A stretch of 11,454 nt of DNA from Clostridiales bacterium UBA4706 (GCA_002404605.1 DHKA01000097.1:603-12056), one strand, 5' to 3'. Counted from the stretch's first letter, positions 1-7,591 are shown. Notes: generated by a model from the letters alone, not told the origin. Numbers and translations are program-made.

Positions 1-2541
1 GCCGCCCTTGCCGCCGCAGATGGCGGTGACGGAGCGGATGATATCGCCCGCGCGGACGCCGGCGGCGACCGCCGCCTTGCCGCACACGCTGTGGAAGGTG
101 ATCTTCCCGTCGCGCACGGCGGCGAGCACCGCAACGATGCTCTCGTCCTTGTCGCGCAGGAAGTCGCCGATCCTGCGGAGGTTATCCGGCGTATCGACCG
201 GCACAACGCCGGTGAACACGTGCAGCGAGCCGACCTTTTTGGAGCTGGCGAGGAAGCTCTCGGCGTTGGAGAGCATTTCACGGCCGCGGAACTTCTCGAG
301 CTCGGAGCGCAGCTCGCGGATCTCGTTCGTGCGCGCCTCGGCGCGGGCAAGCAGCTCCTCGGGCTTGGCCTTGAGCCGTTCGGAGAGCGTCATGAGAAGG
401 CGGGTGTTGTTCTCGATGAATTTGAGCGTTTCCTGGCCGGTGATGGCCTCGATACGGCGCACACCGCTCGCAACGGAGAACTCGCTCACGATGCGCAGCG
501 AGCCGACCTTCGCGGTATTGTCGAGATGCGTGCCGCCGCAGAATTCCACGGAGTAGCCCTCGCCCATATCGACGACGCGGACAACATCGCCGTACTTTTC
601 GCCGAAGAGCGCCATCGCGCCGAGACTGCGGGCCTCCGCGATGGGTATTTCCTTCACCGTGATGGGGAAGCCCTCGAGCACGGCTTCGTTCACCATGCGC
701 TCGACGGAGGCGATCTCCTCGGGCTTCATGGCGGAGAAGTGGGTAAAGTCAAAGCGGAGACGGTCGGGCTCAACGAGCGAACCGGCCTGGTGGACATGGT
801 CGCCGAGAACGGTGCGCAGCGCCTTGTGCAGCAGGTGGGTGGCGCTGTGGGCGCGCATGATCGCCTTGCGGCGACCAGTATCGACGCAGGCGTTCACCTT
901 GTCGCCGACAGCGAGATTGCCGGAGACCATCACGCCGTGGTGCAGCACCTTGCCGGCCTTGTTCTTCTGCACATCGTGCACCTCAAAAACGGCGTCCTTG
1001 AGAATGAGCAGGCCGTGGTCGGCGCACTGACCGCCCATTTCGGCGTAGAACGGCGTTTTATCGAGAACGATGCTCGCGCTAACGCCGGAGCCGACGCGCT
1101 CGCGCAGCTCGTCCTCGGCAACGATGGCGAGGATGGTGCAGTCGTCGTGCAGGCGCTCATAGCCGGTGAACTTGGTGGGGAGATTGTCCAGGCCGAGATC
1201 GAGCCCCGCCCAGGCGGTCTCATCGGAGCTGCGGGCGGCGCGGGCGCGCTCGCGCTGCTCCTTCATCAGAGTCTGGAACGCGGGCTCATCGACCGTCATG
1301 CCCTCATCCGCCGCCATCTCTTTCGTGAGATCGAGCGGGAAGCCGTAGGTATCGTAGAGTTTGAAGGCGTCGGAGCCGGAGAACACGGTCTCGCCCTTTT
1401 CCTTATGGGAGGCAAGCATACCGGCGAAGATAGCCATGCCGCCGTCGATCGTGCGGGAGAAGTTTTCCTCCTCGGAGCGGATGACGCCGGTGATATACTC
1501 CTGCCGCTCGGCAAGCTCGGGGTAAGCGCCGCGGTTCTCGTGGATGACGGTATCGCAGACCTTATAAAGGAACGGCTCCTTCTCGCCGAGCAGACGTCCG
1601 TGGCGGGCGGCGCGGCGGAGCAGACGGCGCAGCACGTAGCCGCGGCCCTCGTTGGAGGGGAGAACGCCGTCGCAGATCATAAAGGTCGAAGAGCGGATGT
1701 GGTCGGTGATGATGCGGAGAGACACGTCCTTCGCGTTCGTCTCGCCGTAATGCGCGCCGGTGATCTCGCTCACCTTGTGGGTGATGTTCATCACGGTATC
1801 GACGTCGAAGAGGGAGTTCACGTCCTGGCAGACGACCGCGAGACGCTCCAGACCCATGCCGGTGTCGATGTTCTTCTGGGCGAGCTCGGTGTAGTTGCCC
1901 TGGCCGTCGTTGTTGAACTGGGAGAACACGATGTTCCAGATCTCGATATACCGGTCGCAGTCGCACCCCACGGTGCAGCCGGGCTTGCCGCAGCCGTATT
2001 TCTCACCGCGGTCATAGTAGATCTCGGAGCAGGGGCCGCACGGACCGCTGCCGTGCTCCCAGAAGTTATCCTCTTTGCCGAAGCGGAAAATGCGCTCCGG
2101 AGCGATGCCGATCTCGTCGTGCCAGATGTTCCAGGCCTCGTCATCGTCGAGATAGACGCTCGGATACAGCCGGTCGGGATCGATGCCGACCCAGTCGGGA
2201 GAGGTCAGAAATTCCCACGCCCAGTGGATGGCTTCGCGCTTGAAGTAATCGCCGAAGGAGAAGTTGCCGAGCATTTCAAAGTAGGTGCCGTGGCGCGCCG
2301 TCTTGCCGATATTCTCGATATCGGGCGTGCGGATGCACTTCTGGCAGGTCGTCACGCGGCGGCGCGGCGGCTCTTCCTCTCCGGTGAACCACGTTTTCAT
2401 GGGGCTCATGCCGGCGTTGATGAGCAGAAGCGAAGGGTCGTTGCGGGGGATCAGCGAGAAGCTGGGCAGACGCAGATGACCTTTTGTCTCAAAGAAGGAG
2501 AGATACATCTCCCGCAGCTCATTGAGTCCGAAATTTTTCAT
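1..2541 (-). CDS. alaS: Alanyl-tRNA synthetase, 3' end cut by the window edge
   Basis: Cytoplasmic enzyme that charges tRNA-Ala with alanine and hydrolyses mischarged Ser/Gly-tRNA. 847 codons are visible. The start is the ATG at 2541-2539, preceded by GGAGG at 2546-2550. The N-terminal class II core begins MKNFGLNELREMYLSFF. The family-wide GPCGPCSE motif is at residues 166-173, followed by four cysteines (C184, C189, C193, C195) ahead of the DRYIEIWN strand, an insertion I associate with clostridial AlaRS. The editing domain carries the zinc ligands HxxxH (H565, H569) and CGGTH (C668, H672), almost exactly where E. coli AlaRS has them (564/568/666/670). The C-Ala domain is present to its glycine-rich CGGKGG motif at the very edge, so about 30 residues are missing against the usual ~875. 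The gene is transcribed away from the polysaccharide operon and is controlled by the T-box leader upstream. Identification is secure. Confidence 0.98.
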   Translation of the reverse strand, partial: MKNFGLNELREMYLSFFETKGHLRLPSFSLIPRNDPSLLLINAGMSPMKTWFTGEEEPPRRRVTTCQKCIRTPDIENIGKTARHGTYFEMLGNFSFGDYFKREAIHWAWEFLTSPDWVGIDPDRLYPSVYLDDDEAWNIWHDEIGIAPERIFRFGKEDNFWEHGSGPCGPCSEIYYDRGEKYGCGKPGCTVGCDCDRYIEIWNIVFSQFNNDGQGNYTELAQKNIDTGMGLERLAVVCQDVNSLFDVDTVMNITHKVSEITGAHYGETNAKDVSLRIITDHIRSSTFMICDGVLPSNEGRGYVLRRLLRRAARHGRLLGEKEPFLYKVCDTVIHENRGAYPELAERQEYITGVIRSEEENFSRTIDGGMAIFAGMLASHKEKGETVFSGSDAFKLYDTYGFPLDLTKEMAADEGMTVDEPAFQTLMKEQRERARAARSSDETAWAGLDLGLDNLPTKFTGYERLHDDCTILAIVAEDELRERVGSGVSASIVLDKTPFYAEMGGQCADHGLLILKDAVFEVHDVQKNKAGKVLHHGVMVSGNLAVGDKVNACVDTGRRKAIMRAHSATHLLHKALRTVLGDHVHQAGSLVEPDRLRFDFTHFSAMKPEEIASVERMVNEAVLEGFPITVKEIPIAEARSLGAMALFGEKYGDVVRVVDMGEGYSVEFCGGTHLDNTAKVGSLRIVSEFSVASGVRRIEAITGQETLKFIENNTRLLMTLSERLKAKPEELLARAEARTNEIRELRSELEKFRGREMLSNAESFLASSKKVGSLHVFTGVVPVDTPDNLRRIGDFLRDKDESIVAVLAAVRDGKITFHSVCGKAAVAAGVRAGDIIRSVTAICGGKGG

Positions 2542-2551
2542 ACTAACCTCC

Positions 2552-2591
2552 AAAAACAAATACACCCCGCCCCCGAAAAACAGGGGCGGGG
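2552..2591 (-). terminator. T-box-controlled intrinsic terminator upstream of alaS
   Basis: On the minus strand CCCCGCCCC (2591-2583) pairs perfectly with GGGGCGGGG (2573-2565) across a T-rich loop. A T-rich tract with interruptions (TGTATTTGTTTTT, 2564-2552) follows just before the alaS ribosome binding site. The left arm shares bases 2588-2581 with the antiterminator, so the two structures are mutually exclusive, as expected for a T-box attenuator. The T tract is imperfect, but the nine-pair GC stem is very strong. Confidence 0.93.
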
Positions 2592-2790
2592 AAAAACATT
2601 CCACGCGGTACCACCCTGATTGCGGCATTTTATGCCGTATCTCGTGCGCCCGATAACGGAGACGGACCGCCGCGCTCTTCGCGCGAAGGCTCAAAAGTGG
2701 CTGCCGCGGTGCCGGACGAGGGGCTTTCAGCCTCCCCCTCTCTCTGTAGACCGTGTCTGCGCGGCTTGCTTCGTCATAGCCCAAAAATCT
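2565..2790 (-). promoter_or_regulatory. T-box riboswitch leader of alaS
   Basis: Transcription-attenuating leader that senses uncharged tRNA-Ala. Read on the minus strand, the invariant T-box AGGGTGGTACCGCG is at 2617-2604. Stem I is visible: basal helix GGGCT (2782-2778) with AGCCT (2691-2687), then perfect helix GCCGCG (2765-2760) with CGCGGC (2708-2703), with the distal AGAGAG and GGCTGAAAGCC elements in between. The 3' side of the internal loop reads A-GCC-A, giving a GCC (alanine) specifier at 2701-2699 followed by the usual purine. Hairpins CGCGC/GCGCG (2685-2671) and CGGCAT/ATGCCG (2637-2623) follow. In the antiterminator, CAGGG (2618-2614) pairs with CCCTG (2585-2581) and GCG (2606-2604) with CGC (2588-2586), leaving the seven-base bulge TGGTACC. 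Its UGGU fits the ACCA end of tRNA-Ala (discriminator A). The class is certain from sequence; the fold was drawn by eye. Confidence 0.96.
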
Positions 2791-2795
2791 TATAC

Positions 2796-2823
2796 ATTTT
2801 ATCACGAAATATCCGCTTGTCAA
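2796..2823 (-). promoter_or_regulatory. Sigma-A-type promoter of the alaS T-box transcript
   Basis: On the minus strand the -35 box is a perfect TTGACA (2823-2818) and the -10 box is TAAAAT (2801-2796), one mismatch from TATAAT, with a 16-base spacer. The predicted start near 2789 lies just before the 5' strand of T-box Stem I, which supports the assignment independently. Confidence 0.85.
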
Positions 2824-2844
2824 CCGGGAAAATGCCTCTTTCCG

Positions 2845-2875
2845 GCGGTTTTTCCGCAACGGAAAAACATACCGC
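2845..2875. repeat. Inverted repeat in the divergent intergenic region
   Basis: TTTTTCCG (2849-2856) and CGGAAAAA (2860-2867) are perfect inverted copies around a CAA loop. GCGG (2845-2848) and CCGC (2872-2875) extend the pairing past a four-base bulge. Neither strand has a T-run directly after the arm, so it is not an obvious terminator. It lies just upstream of the alaS -35 box and upstream of the GT2 gene, where a regulator site could act on either unit. The function is unknown. Confidence 0.6.
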
Positions 2876-2900
2876 TTGCTATCATCGCGCAAAAGTGTTA

Positions 2901-2912
2901 CCTTTATAAAGG
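2901..2912. repeat. 12-bp perfect palindrome CCTTTATAAAGG
   Basis: A perfect dyad about 50 bases before the GT2 start codon. Its core TATAAA resembles a -10 box, but no convincing -35 element sits 16-18 bases upstream. It could be an operator half-site pair, a promoter fragment or chance in a locally AT-rich stretch. The rest of 2824-2958 contains no gene that I can support. Confidence 0.4.
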
Positions 2913-2934
2913 ATTTTTATGCCTCTGATACGTC

Positions 2935-2940
2935 TATACT
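2935..2940 (+). promoter_or_regulatory. Candidate -10 box for the polysaccharide operon
   Basis: TATACT differs from TATAAT at one base and would place the transcript start about six bases ahead of the GT2 ribosome binding site region, giving a very short leader. The matching -35 window (about 2912-2917) is only T-rich, so the promoter would be weak or activator-dependent. The alternative is the TATAAA at 2905-2910. Confidence 0.3.
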
Positions 2941-2958
2941 ATCCCGGGGAGGGAAAAA

Positions 2959-3789
2959 ATGCCAGACTGCGATGCCGGACTCGTTTCCATACTCATGAGT
3001 GTATATAACGGCGCTCCCACGCTTGAAAAGGCGGCGGCGTCTGTTCTGACGCAGACATACCGCGATCTGGAGCTTATTCTCTGCGACGATGCCTCCGCAG
3101 ACGATACATGGCGCATCATGCAGCGCATCGCCGCGCAGGACGCACGCGTTACGATTTTTCAAAACGAGGCCAATCTCGGTCTCGGCGCTTCGCTCAATGC
3201 GTGTCTTTCGCGTGCGCGGGGCGAATATATCGCCCGGCAGGACGCCGACGATGTTTCCGATCCCGACCGGATCGAGCGGACGATGGACTTTCTGCTCTCG
3301 TCCGGCGCGCCCTACGTTGCGTGCGGCGTGCGCGTTTTCGACGATACCGGCGTTTGGAGCACGCGGCAGTATCCGCAGAAGATCACAAAGCACATCATCG
3401 CGCAGAAGAATCCCTTCTTCCACCCGACGATGATCTTCCGCCGCTCGGTGCTCGAGAGCGTGAACGGCTACTGCACCTCGCCCGAAACGCGCCGCACGGA
3501 GGACTACGATCTCGTCATGCGGCTCGCGGCGAGGGGCATGATCGGAGAAAATTTGCAGGAGATCCTCTACTCGGTCTACGAACCGCAGGAGGCCTATCTC
3601 CGTCACAATGCCAGGACCCGCTTATATGAGGTCCGCGTCCGCGCGCGCGGGCTGCGCGCGATGGGCTCTCCGGCTTCGGATTACATCTATCTTGTCAAAC
3701 CGCTCATCATGGCGTGCGTTCCGCGCGCCTTGATGCGCCCGGTAAAGCGGCTGCAATGGAAATTGCAGAGCCGCGATACAAAAAAGTGA
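2959..3789 (+). CDS. Family 2 glycosyltransferase (GT-A fold)
   Basis: Predicted cytoplasmic, membrane-associated inverting glycosyltransferase that transfers a sugar from a nucleotide-sugar to a growing glycan; neither donor nor acceptor can be read from sequence. At 276 residues it is a compact single-domain GT2. The N-terminal strand VSILMSVYNG (9-18), the first aspartates D43/D44, the metal-binding DADD (95-98) and the catalytic-base ED pair in RRTEDYDL (E181, D182) are all in the expected order. The C-terminal part (about 225-276) is basic with a hydrophobic patch near 243-255, which may attach it to the membrane. The start is set by GGGGAGGG at 2946-2953, five bases before ATG. It is the first gene of the apparent operon, 13 bases ahead of the ABC permease. 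The family call is firm; its role as an early or side-chain transferase is inference. Confidence 0.93.
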   Translation: MPDCDAGLVSILMSVYNGAPTLEKAAASVLTQTYRDLELILCDDASADDTWRIMQRIAAQDARVTIFQNEANLGLGASLNACLSRARGEYIARQDADDVSDPDRIERTMDFLLSSGAPYVACGVRVFDDTGVWSTRQYPQKITKHIIAQKNPFFHPTMIFRRSVLESVNGYCTSPETRRTEDYDLVMRLAARGMIGENLQEILYSVYEPQEAYLRHNARTRLYEVRVRARGLRAMGSPASDYIYLVKPLIMACVPRALMRPVKRLQWKLQSRDTKK

Positions 3790-3802
3790 GGAATACCGGA
3801 TC

Positions 3803-4600
3803 ATGGCATTCAACAAAGGCTACGTAAAAGAAAAAATGGAGGGCTTCCGCCGGTTCACGCCGCTGCTGCGCGAGCTTGTGGTGCGCGATATCAAGGTGCG
3901 CTACCGTCATTCCGCGCTGGGGCTCGTGTGGACGGTGCTCAACCCGCTGCTGATGATGGTCGTCATCACGATCGTCTTTTCCACGCTCTTCAAGCAGAAT
4001 ATCCCGAATTTCCCGATCTACTATCTTTCGGGTTCGCTCATCTTTGCGTTCAATTCGGAATCGACGACGACCGCGCTCAACTCGATCATATCCAACGCCT
4101 CCCTCATCAAAAAGGTTTATATCCCGAAATACCTTTTCCCGCTCTCGAATGTGCTCTCGGGACTCGTGAATCTCGGGTTTTCGCTCATTGCGATGTTCAT
4201 CGTGATGCTTATCACCGGCGCGCCGTTCCATGCAACACTTTTGCTGCTGCCGATCCCCATTTTCTATACGTTCCTCTTCTCCGTCGGGCTCGGCATCCTG
4301 CTCTCGGCAGTCACGGTGTTTTTCCGCGATATCGCGCATTTCTACAGCGTGTTCATTCTCGCGTGGACGTACTTCACGCCCATCTTCTACCCCGTGGAGA
4401 TCCTGCCGGACGCCGTGATGAAGCTCATGCGGCTCAACCCGATGTACCATCTTGTCGCCTACATGCGCTCGCTCGTGCTCTACGGCGTGTTCCCGAGCCT
4501 AAAGGAAAACCTTCTCTGCCTGTGTCTGGGCCTTTTGATGCTCGCGCTGGGGCTTTTCGTATTTTATAAAAAGCAGGACAAGTTCGTCCTGTATGTCTGA
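3803..4600 (+). CDS. ABC-2 type polysaccharide export permease (Wzm/TagG/RgpC type)
   Basis: Membrane subunit of an ABC exporter that moves lipid-linked polysaccharide or teichoic-acid-like polymer out of the cytoplasm. The 265 residues match the usual 255-275 of the family. The N-terminal amphipathic segment ends in the family signature RDIKVRYRHSALGLVW (29-44), followed by about six hydrophobic segments near 41-63, 72-90, 113-138, 144-170, 177-199 and 235-255. The LNPMYHLVAYMR stretch (211-222) before the last helix is also typical. It begins 13 bases after the GT2 stop and ends just before the ATPase that should form its partner. No rml, tag or rgp genes are visible to say which polymer it carries, so I give no specific symbol. 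The family call is firm. Confidence 0.95.
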   Translation: MAFNKGYVKEKMEGFRRFTPLLRELVVRDIKVRYRHSALGLVWTVLNPLLMMVVITIVFSTLFKQNIPNFPIYYLSGSLIFAFNSESTTTALNSIISNASLIKKVYIPKYLFPLSNVLSGLVNLGFSLIAMFIVMLITGAPFHATLLLLPIPIFYTFLFSVGLGILLSAVTVFFRDIAHFYSVFILAWTYFTPIFYPVEILPDAVMKLMRLNPMYHLVAYMRSLVLYGVFPSLKENLLCLCLGLLMLALGLFVFYKKQDKFVLYV

Positions 4601-4602
4601 GC

Positions 4603-4609
4603 GGAGGTG
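4603..4609 (+). promoter_or_regulatory. Ribosome binding site fixing the ATPase start
   Basis: GGAGGTG lies six bases before the ATG at 4614. An in-frame ATG at 4593 would overlap the permease stop and has no comparable site, so 4614 is preferred. Confidence 0.75.
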
Positions 4610-4613
4610 CGCC

Positions 4614-5342
4614 ATGGGCAGCGTTATCAAAGTCAACGATGTTTCGATGATGTTCAATCTCAGCTCGGAGAAGATCGACAGCATCAAGGAATATTTCATC
4701 AAGGCCGTGCGCCGGGAGCTCCATTTTCAGGAGTTCTGGGCGCTGCGGGACATATCGTTCACGCTGGAGAAGGGCGATTCTCTCGGCATCGTCGGGCTGA
4801 ACGGTTCGGGCAAGAGCACGCTTTTGAAGATCGTCTCCGGCATTCTGAAGCCCACCAAGGGCACCGTGGAGACCTGCGGCAGCATCGCTCCCCTCATCGA
4901 GCTCGGCGCGGGCTTTGACGCCAACCTTTCCGCGCGCGAGAACATCTATCTCAACGGCGCGATCCTCGGCTACAGCCGCGCGTATATGTCCGAGCGGTTC
5001 GACGAGATCATCGAGTTTGCCGAATTGCAGGACTTCGTGGACACCGCCGTGAAAAACTATTCCTCCGGCATGGTAGCGCGTCTCGGCTTCGCCATTGCGA
5101 CGATGAACGCGCCGGACATTCTCATCATCGACGAGATCCTCGCCGTCGGCGACTATAAATTCCAGGAAAAGAGCTTCGCGCGCATGCAGGAGATGATCGC
5201 CTCCGGCGCGACGGTCGTTTTCGTCTCCCACTCGATCGAGCAGGTGCAGAAGATCTGCAAAAAGGCGCTCTGGCTCGAACACGGCCGCATGCGCATGCTC
5301 GGCGACGCGGACGCCGTGTGCGGGGAGTATATGCGCGCATGA
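4614..5342 (+). CDS. ABC polysaccharide exporter ATPase, short form (Wzt/TagH/RgpD type)
   Basis: Nucleotide-binding subunit that powers the upstream permease. Motifs are in order: Walker A GLNGSGKST (61-69), the subfamily stretch LIELGAGFDANLSARENIYLNG-like at 94-115 (quoted only for identification of its conserved GAGF and ARENIYLNG parts), signature YSSGM (149-153), Walker B ILIIDE (169-174) and switch histidine H206. At 242 residues it consists of the nucleotide-binding domain alone. The C-terminal carbohydrate-binding domain found in Wzt of E. coli O8/O9a is absent, as in short Wzt proteins that export without recognising a chain-end cap. The stop overlaps the next start as ATGA (5339-5342), suggesting translational coupling. 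The family call is secure; the polymer is unknown. Confidence 0.95.
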   Translation: MGSVIKVNDVSMMFNLSSEKIDSIKEYFIKAVRRELHFQEFWALRDISFTLEKGDSLGIVGLNGSGKSTLLKIVSGILKPTKGTVETCGSIAPLIELGAGFDANLSARENIYLNGAILGYSRAYMSERFDEIIEFAELQDFVDTAVKNYSSGMVARLGFAIATMNAPDILIIDEILAVGDYKFQEKSFARMQEMIASGATVVFVSHSIEQVQKICKKALWLEHGRMRMLGDADAVCGEYMRA

Positions 5343-7591
5343 GCACCGCCGTACCGAAAAAAAAGCGCGTCCTTTTTATCATCAACCAGTTTTTCAAGGG
5401 CGGCGCGGAAACGGCGCTCGTGAATCTTCTGCGCACGATGGACAGCACGCGCTTCGACGTTGATCTTCTCATTTTCGATATGATCGACCTGCCGGGCAGT
5501 CTCTCCCTCATCCCTGAGATACCGGACTGGGTACGCGTCATCAACGTGGCCGAAAACGAAAAAAAGACCGCATTCGTGAAAAAGGCGGTCTTCAAGCTCG
5601 AGCGGAAGCTCACCGGCGCGCAGCCGTTCCGCCGCGGCGCCATCCGCTATCTGCAAAACCAGTACTACGACGCCGCCATTTCCTACGGCGAGTGGTTTTC
5701 GAGCGCGCTCTGCGCGCGCTATGCCGCGGCGCGGCGCAAATATGTCTGGATCCACGCAGATATGGACAAGGCCGCCTTTCTCCATCCGGACATCCTGCGC
5801 TATGAAGCGCAGTTCGACGGCTTTCTCTTCGCCTCCCGTCACTCGATGGAGGGGGCGGTAAAAAAATATCCGCAGCTCGCCTCTCGCTCACTCGTCGTTC
5901 CGAACCGTGTGGACAGCGAGAAAATTCTCGCCATGAGCGAGGAGCCGCTGCCTGTCTCTCTGCCGGAGGACGGTCTGCCGCTGCTCGTGACCATCGCAAA
6001 CATCCGCGAGGAGAAAAACCATCTGCGCGAGGTCCAGGCGATGCGGCAGCTTTTTTCCGAGGGGCTGCGGTTCCGCTGGGTAAACATCGGCTCGCTCGCG
6101 AATGTCCCGCTCGTGGAAAAGCTCCGGCAGGCGGTGCAGAGCGCCGGGCTTGAGGACTATTTCACGCTGACCGGCCCGCTCGATAACCCTTACGGCGTGA
6201 TGCGCCGCGCCGACGCCGTGTGCGTCCTCTCCGACCATGAATCGTGGTCGATGGTCATCACGGAGGCGAAGGCGCTCGGCGTGCCGGTGATCGCAACGCG
6301 CACTTCCGGCGCGCTCGAGCAGATCGAAGACGGCAAAAACGGCGTCCTCTGCGGCTTTTCCGCCGGGGAGATCGCCGCGGCCATCCGCGCCTTTCTCACC
6401 GGCGGCGCGGCGGAGACGATGCGCGGCGGCGCAAAGCATCCTGCCGCCAAAACATCCCCGGGCACGCTGGAAGCGCTATTGGAAAACGACGCGAAAAAGG
6501 TTCTTTACGTGTTCGACGATATAAACTACGCGAGCGGCGCCCGCGCCGCGGCGCTCGCACAGGCGCGCGCCGTGTCCGGTGTGGCGGAGGTATGGCTCTA
6601 TTCCGCCGAGCCGTGCCGGGACGCCGCGCTGCGGCGGGAATTCCGGCTGCTCAATATCCCCGACGGCGGGGGGCTGCGGCTGCTCTCGCGCCCGACGCGG
6701 CAGGTGCTGCGTGACGGGGACGTATCCCGCGCCGGGAAGCTTCTCCGGCTCGCCTACGCGGTGCTTGCGCACATTGGGCTCGAGTCCGTGCTGCCGAAAG
6801 CGCTGCTGCGGCGGAACATGGCCGCGGCGTTTGAGACCTTCGATACGATCTTCGTCGTGAGCGAGGCATCCAAAATGCGGGAATTTGTCTCCCGCCGCCG
6901 CCATCCGGGAAAGATCCAGTGGATCCATACCGACTATGCCGCCTGGCGGGAGCTGAACGAGTGGACACGCGCCGTTACGAAAAACGACGCCGCGCTCTAC
7001 CGCCGGTTCGATACGATCGTCTGTCTCAACAAGACGCTGCGCGAGAAGTTTCTCGCCGTATATCCGCAGTTTGCGGACAAGACGCTCGCCGTGCCGAACC
7101 CGGTGTTCCGCGGCGAGATACGCGAGCGCGCCAAAGCGCCGCTCACGGTGCCGGTAGATGAGACTGTCTGCAATCTCATCACCGTCGGGCGATTTGAGCG
7201 TGAAAAGCGCTATGACCGGCTGCTCGGTATCGCCGCGGAGCTGAAAAAGCGCGGCTTTGCGTTCCATTGGTACTTTGCCGGCAGCGGGCCGCTGTTCGAG
7301 GATATCCGGCGGCAGCGCGATGCGCTCGGTCTTTCCGGGTGCGTTACGCTGACCGGCTATATGGAAAACCCGTGTCCCCTGCTCGCAAAATGCCGCGCGC
7401 TCGTGCTCTTTTCCGAGTACGAGGGCACGCCCGTCACGATCGACGAGGCCAAGGCGCTCGGCGTGCCGGTCATCGCCAACGACGTCGGCGGCGTGCGGGA
7501 GATGCTGGAGGACGGGCGGTACGGGGACGTCTTCCCCTCCGGCGACACCTCCGGATTCGTCCGCGCCATTTTATCCGTTTCGGCTCGCTGA
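5339..7591 (+). CDS. Tandem double-GT4 glycosyltransferase, first copy
   Basis: A 750-residue cytoplasmic protein made of two GT-B (family 4) modules, about 8-365 and 387-750, so it may form two different linkages. Module 1 has the N-terminal glycine loop FKGGAE (19-24), WIHAD (137-141), a NIREEKNH donor-side motif (221-228) and EX7E at E301/E309. Module 2 has WIHTD (528-532), a GRFEREKR motif (617-624) and EX7E at E695/E703. In module 2 the glycine loop is changed to NYASGA (S399 where the other modules have G). The protein stops right after the FVRAIL helix begins and lacks about 45-50 C-terminal residues present in the downstream paralogue. The chosen start is the ATG overlapping the ATPase stop, with GGGGAG at 5322-5327; a GTG at 5318 is a weaker alternative. 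The sugars involved cannot be predicted. Confidence 0.92.
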   Translation: MSTAVPKKKRVLFIINQFFKGGAETALVNLLRTMDSTRFDVDLLIFDMIDLPGSLSLIPEIPDWVRVINVAENEKKTAFVKKAVFKLERKLTGAQPFRRGAIRYLQNQYYDAAISYGEWFSSALCARYAAARRKYVWIHADMDKAAFLHPDILRYEAQFDGFLFASRHSMEGAVKKYPQLASRSLVVPNRVDSEKILAMSEEPLPVSLPEDGLPLLVTIANIREEKNHLREVQAMRQLFSEGLRFRWVNIGSLANVPLVEKLRQAVQSAGLEDYFTLTGPLDNPYGVMRRADAVCVLSDHESWSMVITEAKALGVPVIATRTSGALEQIEDGKNGVLCGFSAGEIAAAIRAFLTGGAAETMRGGAKHPAAKTSPGTLEALLENDAKKVLYVFDDINYASGARAAALAQARAVSGVAEVWLYSAEPCRDAALRREFRLLNIPDGGGLRLLSRPTRQVLRDGDVSRAGKLLRLAYAVLAHIGLESVLPKALLRRNMAAAFETFDTIFVVSEASKMREFVSRRRHPGKIQWIHTDYAAWRELNEWTRAVTKNDAALYRRFDTIVCLNKTLREKFLAVYPQFADKTLAVPNPVFRGEIRERAKAPLTVPVDETVCNLITVGRFEREKRYDRLLGIAAELKKRGFAFHWYFAGSGPLFEDIRRQRDALGLSGCVTLTGYMENPCPLLAKCRALVLFSEYEGTPVTIDEAKALGVPVIANDVGGVREMLEDGRYGDVFPSGDTSGFVRAILSVSAR

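Noticed and set aside
91..2619. An 842-codon open frame on the plus strand across alaS
   Set aside because: It lies exactly antisense to alaS, is rich in A, V, G, L, D, E and H as expected from the reverse strand of a GC-rich gene, and shows no recognisable domain. It is a compositional shadow.
2845..2875. The intergenic inverted repeat as an intrinsic terminator
   Set aside because: No run of T follows the hairpin on either strand, and both flanking units are transcribed away from it.
2620..2928. A 102-codon plus-strand open frame between alaS and the GT2 gene
   Set aside because: It overlaps the T-box leader and alaS promoter, both of which are well supported on the minus strand, and its translation shows no family motif or ribosome binding site.
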